Positions 60,340-64,000 of a stretch of 64,000 bases of DNA are shown here, in pieces. Origin of the DNA: Halomonas sp. McH1-25 (GTDB lineage Bacteria; Pseudomonadota; Gammaproteobacteria; Pseudomonadales; Halomonadaceae); the NCBI RefSeq assembly GCF_022348165.1, contig NZ_JAKRFI010000004.1, positions 62,001-126,000 of the forward strand, given 5' to 3'. Under the pieces are notes generated by a model, which saw only the letters and a program-made list of their open reading frames with translations, did no database searches and was not told where the DNA came from. Made by a program: the position numbers and the translations under genes. Each line of letters opens with the position of its first letter. The first letter of the stretch is position 1.

Positions 60340-60446
60340 TGGCGTCTCCTTCCGTCCCTGGGGCGGAGTGGCTGTTCGTTCGGCATCGCCGTACCGGGCA
60401 GCAACGTCTCGCTATGCCGCTGCTCGCGGGCACGGACGATCCAAGA

Positions 60447-62639
60447 TCATGACGAAGCGTTGTCCTGAACCAGTTCCAGCAGGGCCAGCGATTGGCCCAA
60501 CAGGCGATGTTCATCGCCGAAGGCACGGCGGCACTCGGTTTCCTCGAGGGACATGGCCGTATTCAACCGGCACATCCAGCCGCTGCCGCGCGGCACTTCA
60601 GGCAACTGGAAGGCCACCGCTTCGGGATGCGCATTGAGCAGTAGCAGCAGGGTGACATCGGCACCGGGCCGGCGGATACCGCTGGGCCGGGCACGTCCAT
60701 CGAGCAGCACCCCGAGACTGCGCGTCTCAGGATCCTCCCAACGCTCGACGTCCATCTCGTCGCCATCCGGCGTTAGCCATGTCACCTCCTTGAGCCCGAG
60801 ATCCTCGTTGTAGTCGCCGCTCAAGAAGCGTCCGCGGCGCAGGATCGGGTAGCGATGACGCAAGGCGATGATATGGCGTACATAATCGATCATGGCGTGA
60901 GCATCGCCGCTCAGGTTCCAGTCCAGCCAACTGATCTCGTTGTCCTGGCAGTAGGCATTGTTGTTGCCTTCCTGGGTGCGCAGCATCTCGTCGCCGGCGA
61001 GCATCATCGGCGTGCCCTGCGAGAACATCAGCGTGGCAAGGAAATTGCGGATCTGACGCAGACGCAGGGTACGGATATCGGGATCGTCGGTCGGCCCCTC
61101 GACACCGTGGTTCCATGACAGGTTGTCATCGTGCCCGTCGTTGTTGTCTTCGCCGTTTTCCTCGTTGTGCTTGTCGTTGTAGGAGACGAGATCGGACAAG
61201 GTGTACCCATCGTGAGCGGTCACGAAGTTGACCGAGGCGAACGGGCGTCGCCCACGCCGATCGAAGAAATCCGCCGAGGCCATCAGCCGGGTGGCCAGCT
61301 CGGCCAGTTGACCTTCGTCGCCGCGCCAGAAGGCGCGCGTCGTGTCCCGGTAGCGATCGTTCCATTCCGCCCAGCCCGGCGGGAACCCCCCGACCTGATA
61401 GCCGCCGGGTCCGCAGTCCCAGGGTTCGGCGATCAGCTTCACCTGGCTGAGTATCGGGTCTTGTCGACAGGAGTCGAGAAAGCCGCCGCCCTCGTCGAAA
61501 CCGTGGGGCTCGCGACCGAGAATGGTCGCCAGGTCGAAGCGGAAGCCGTCGACACGCATCTCGGTCGCCCAGTAGCGCAGCGAGTCGGTGACCATCTGCA
61601 GCACCCGCGAATGACTGAGGTTGACGGTGTTGCCGGTACCGGTGTCATCGATGTAGTAACGCAGGTTGTCCGGCATCAGCCGGTAGTAGGTGGCATTGTC
61701 GATGCCCTTGAGGGAGAGCGTCGGGCCGAGTTCGTTGCCTTCCGCCGTGTGGTTGTAGACCACATCGAGAATCACCTCGAGATCGGCGGCATGGAAGCGC
61801 GCCACCATTTCCTTGAACTCATTGATGCTTTCGCCGGCCAAGTAGCTGGAATGCGGGGCGAAGAAGCCCAGCGTGTTGTAGCCCCAGTAGTTGCGCAGGC
61901 CTTTTTCCAGCAGATGCTGATCCTGGACGAAGGCATGAATCGGCATCAACTCCACCGACGACACGCCGAGGGAGCGGATATGGTCGATCACCTCGTTGAC
62001 CATCAGGCCCGAGAAGGTACCGCGCAGGTTCTCCGGCACCGCCGGATGGCGCATGGTGTAGCCACGCACATGCGTTTCGTAGAGGATCGTATGGTCCCAA
62101 GGCATCTGGATACGCTGCGAGCGCCCCCAGGTGTAGGCAGAGTCGACCACCCGGCAGCGTGGCATGAACGGCGCGCTGTCGCGTTCATCGAAACTCAGGT
62201 CCTCGTCAGGGTGGCCGATGGTATAGCCGAACAGCGCCTCGTCCCAGATCAGTTCACCGACGATCTGGCGCGCATACGGATCGAGCAATAGCTTGTTGGG
62301 ATTGAAACGGTGGCCCTCCTCGGGAGCGTAGGGGCCATGCACGCGGTAGCCGTAGAGCTGTCCGGGACGCGCATCCGGCAGGTAGCCGTGCCACACCTCG
62401 TCGGTATATTCGGGCAGTTCGATACGTTCGATCTCATGCTCGCCCTCGGCATCGAACAGGCACAGCTCCACCTTGGTGGCATTGGCCGAAAACAGCGCAA
62501 AGTTGACACCCAATCCATCCCAGGTCGCCCCCAACGGAAAGGGCAATCCTTCGCGTACCCGCGACCGGTTCCTGACGATGGGGGATTCGTTGGCCATCGT
62601 GGACTCGTCGTTCTGCCGTGGCGCTTCCTTGGTAGTCAT
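60447..62639 (-). CDS. glgX: Glycogen debranching enzyme GlgX
   Basis: A 730-residue GH13 isoamylase-type debranching enzyme. An N-terminal CBM48-like region (FPLGATWDGLGVNFALFSANAT) leads into the catalytic barrel with VILDVVYNHTAEG, VDGFRFDLATILG (nucleophile Asp), IAEPWDCGPGGYQVG (acid/base Glu) and NFVTAHDGYTL. It removes alpha-1,6 branches left after outer-chain degradation, producing linear glucan for TreY. ATG 62639 follows AAGGAT; the longer frame to 62675 is rejected. It is followed by glgE after 107 bases. Confidence 0.95.
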   Translation of the reverse strand: MTTKEAPRQNDESTMANESPIVRNRSRVREGLPFPLGATWDGLGVNFALFSANATKVELCLFDAEGEHEIERIELPEYTDEVWHGYLPDARPGQLYGYRVHGPYAPEEGHRFNPNKLLLDPYARQIVGELIWDEALFGYTIGHPDEDLSFDERDSAPFMPRCRVVDSAYTWGRSQRIQMPWDHTILYETHVRGYTMRHPAVPENLRGTFSGLMVNEVIDHIRSLGVSSVELMPIHAFVQDQHLLEKGLRNYWGYNTLGFFAPHSSYLAGESINEFKEMVARFHAADLEVILDVVYNHTAEGNELGPTLSLKGIDNATYYRLMPDNLRYYIDDTGTGNTVNLSHSRVLQMVTDSLRYWATEMRVDGFRFDLATILGREPHGFDEGGGFLDSCRQDPILSQVKLIAEPWDCGPGGYQVGGFPPGWAEWNDRYRDTTRAFWRGDEGQLAELATRLMASADFFDRRGRRPFASVNFVTAHDGYTLSDLVSYNDKHNEENGEDNNDGHDDNLSWNHGVEGPTDDPDIRTLRLRQIRNFLATLMFSQGTPMMLAGDEMLRTQEGNNNAYCQDNEISWLDWNLSGDAHAMIDYVRHIIALRHRYPILRRGRFLSGDYNEDLGLKEVTWLTPDGDEMDVERWEDPETRSLGVLLDGRARPSGIRRPGADVTLLLLLNAHPEAVAFQLPEVPRGSGWMCRLNTAMSLEETECRRAFGDEHRLLGQSLALLELVQDNASS

Positions 62640-62729
62640 TCCATATATCCTTGGAGGCAGGCGGACTGACGACACGACGTCGTCCAGCCCTGCCTACCGT
62701 CATATCTCAGGGTTGAGCCTCAGCCGATG

Positions 62730-63404
62730 TCATTTCCTGGGCTTGCGCGGTGTGTCGCTGGCTTTGGTCTTCTTATCGGTCTTGTCGCTCTTGCCGGCAG
62801 CCGTCGCGCGTGACTTGGCCGATTTATCGGCCGTCGCCTTGCTGCCCGCCTTGGTCTTGGTTGCCGTGCTCGACTTGGCCGCCTTGGCCTCCGTTTTCGC
62901 CGCCCCGGCCCGTGAGCGCGTCGTCGAACTGCGCCCCGGCGACGACGTGTCGGTGGCATTGGGCGTGGTCACGGTATCCTCGCTGCGTCGAGGCTGCCGG
63001 GTCCGCTTCACCGTGGCGGATTCCTCGGGCAACGGCGTCGTGGCGCTCGACGCATCGCTCTGGGCGACCGGCACGCCTTCCTTGTCGCGGCCCAAGTTAC
63101 GATCAGGCGTCTCATCGGCCAGAGCATCCTCTTCCGGATCCGTGGCCGGAGGCCGGGTTCCGGACGATCCCAAGCCCATGTCGTCCTGCTCCACCCCAAG
63201 CTCATCGTCGCGCACGGGTAGATCCGGGTCCTTCTCGTCGGCTTCGATCTCGATATCGGGTTGCGCGTCGCGACCGGACTCACGCTCGGCGGCCACGATC
63301 TTGCGGGCCATTTCCCAGTGACGTTGTTCCTGGCCCTCGGGTCGACCTTCCGACTCCCAGATGCGATAGGCCAGTTGGCGCACCCTCAGTTCGTCGTCTG
63401 CCAT
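62730..63404 (-). CDS. DUF2934 protein with histone-H1-like basic tail
   Basis: A 224-residue protein. Residues 1-45 match DUF2934 (VRQLAYRIWESEGRPEGQEQRHWEMA). An acidic middle (about 45-110, rich in Asp/Glu) is followed by a Lys/Ala/Ser/Thr-rich tail (about 130-224, with repeats such as KAAKSST, KTKAGSKAT and KSAKSRAT) like histone H1-type DNA-binding proteins. The tail suggests nucleic-acid or polyanion binding, by inference only. It sits between treY and glgX on the same strand, as if part of the trehalose/glucan cluster. Confidence 0.85.
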   Translation of the reverse strand: MADDELRVRQLAYRIWESEGRPEGQEQRHWEMARKIVAAERESGRDAQPDIEIEADEKDPDLPVRDDELGVEQDDMGLGSSGTRPPATDPEEDALADETPDRNLGRDKEGVPVAQSDASSATTPLPEESATVKRTRQPRRSEDTVTTPNATDTSSPGRSSTTRSRAGAAKTEAKAAKSSTATKTKAGSKATADKSAKSRATAAGKSDKTDKKTKASDTPRKPRK

Positions 63405-63454
63405 CCTCTAGCTCCCTTAGCGCTTGTTACGCTCTTTCGTCCGTTCGTTCCCGA

Positions 63455-64000
63455 CTAGCGGCGTTCGTCACCCGATTCCCAAGTCAGTACCGCGACCGGG
63501 AATTCACTCAGCAACTCGCGGATCGGGATCGTCCCTTCGCGTAGTCGCAGCGCAGCATTCGACAGTACGTCTCGCCATTCCCCCTGCATCGCCGCCGTTA
63601 CCTGCAGTTGGGTATCGCCCCAACTTTTCGCCGGTATACATGGAAGCGTAGCCCCTTCCAGCAGATTTGCGGGCAACCGGGGTACAACGACCAGCACCGC
63701 CTGGTCGGCATGCTGTCGCATGAAGCCCAGCACATGCGCGCCTCGATCGCCAGCGACATGCAGCGGCTGATAGTCGCCTGCGGCGAACAGCGTCGGATAT
63801 TCTCCACGCAGCGCCAGCAGACGATGGACGAGGGCCTGCTTGACGTGACCGTCGCGCCAGTGCGCCAAGGCGTCGACAGGCGGTTCGGCCTGGGTCAGCG
63901 ACGCCCGGCGCGCCGCATAGTCGACGGGCCGGCGATTGTCCGGATCGACGAGACTGAAATCCCAGTATTCGGTGCCCTGATAGAGATCTGGCACGCCGGG
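63455..64000 (-). CDS. treY: Maltooligosyl trehalose synthase (partial, C-terminal 181 residues)
   Basis: Only the C-terminal end is in the window; the gene continues beyond base 64000. It begins PGVPDLYQGTEYWDFSLVDPDNRRPVDY, the highly conserved C-terminal block of TreY, followed by LKQAL-like VKQALVHRLLALR and the end domain. TreY converts the reducing end of maltodextrins to a trehalosyl unit, which TreZ then releases. treZ is expected upstream outside the window. Stop at 63455; the DUF2934 gene follows 50 bases later. Confidence 0.93.
   Translation of the reverse strand, partial: PGVPDLYQGTEYWDFSLVDPDNRRPVDYAARRASLTQAEPPVDALAHWRDGHVKQALVHRLLALRGEYPTLFAAGDYQPLHVAGDRGAHVLGFMRQHADQAVLVVVPRLPANLLEGATLPCIPAKSWGDTQLQVTAAMQGEWRDVLSNAALRLREGTIPIRELLSEFPVAVLTWESGDERR

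Overview
The window is a GC-rich, gene-dense piece of a gammaproteobacterial chromosome. The gene content and order point to a halophile of the Halomonadaceae (Halomonas/Chromohalobacter type). The evidence is the ftsB-ispD-ispF-truD-surE-pcm-nlpD-rpoS block, a cytochrome bo3 quinol oxidase operon, a short Pseudomonas-like LOV photoreceptor, acidic proteins, and a trehalose/alpha-glucan cluster suited to osmotic stress. Almost everything is ordinary chromosomal backbone. I see no tRNA, rRNA, CRISPR array, IS element, prophage or attachment site.

Layout: 1-5.5 kb holds a YbbA-like ABC ATPase (cut by the window edge) divergent from tesA, an EamA exporter, zntB, a SelT/SelW-like thioredoxin-fold protein, an MFS carrier, a short LOV photoreceptor and a small acidic protein. 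5.7-11.2 kb holds ettA, an LpxL-type acyltransferase, alr and tolC. 11.4-18.8 kb is one long minus-strand operon in the order ftsB, ispD, ispF, truD, surE, pcm, a DUF368 (PopT-like) gene, nlpD, rpoS, tightly packed and often overlapping. 18.9-26.6 kb holds a YqfO-like protein, two Nudix hydrolases, a 2OG-Fe(II) oxygenase, an MFS carrier with a structured leader, a methyltransferase, a VOC protein, a second lipid A-type acyltransferase, a periplasmic sugar dehydrogenase and a DUF4870-like membrane protein.

26.7-29.8 kb is thiamin metabolism: two separate TPP riboswitches, one before tenA and one before thiC. 29.8-32.2 kb is a Zn/Cd/Pb P-type ATPase with a clear MerR-family promoter. Then come an L,D-transpeptidase, a NIT-domain chemoreceptor and a class V aminotransferase. 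36.9-41.8 kb is cyoABCDE on the minus strand, read away from a dyad-rich upstream region. 42.3-46.6 kb holds a possible 31-aa membrane ORF, a glutaredoxin, a CsbD-like protein, an unrecognised 458-aa membrane protein, a J-domain protein overlapping a degenerate J-like membrane protein, and a ThuA-like protein.

46.7-50.0 kb encodes the most striking protein: a complete ammonium-transporter (Amt) domain fused to a HAMP-like linker, two PAS domains, GGDEF and EAL, apparently an ammonium receptor for c-di-GMP signalling. After a large MscS channel, 52.7-64.0 kb is a minus-strand cluster in the order treY (partial), a DUF2934 protein with a histone-H1-like tail, glgX, glgE, a treS-maltokinase fusion, glgB. 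Together these can turn trehalose into branched alpha-glucan (TreS, maltokinase, GlgE, GlgB) and glucan back to trehalose (GlgX, TreY, with TreZ expected outside the window). All functions are read from translated sequence and family knowledge; no database search was possible.
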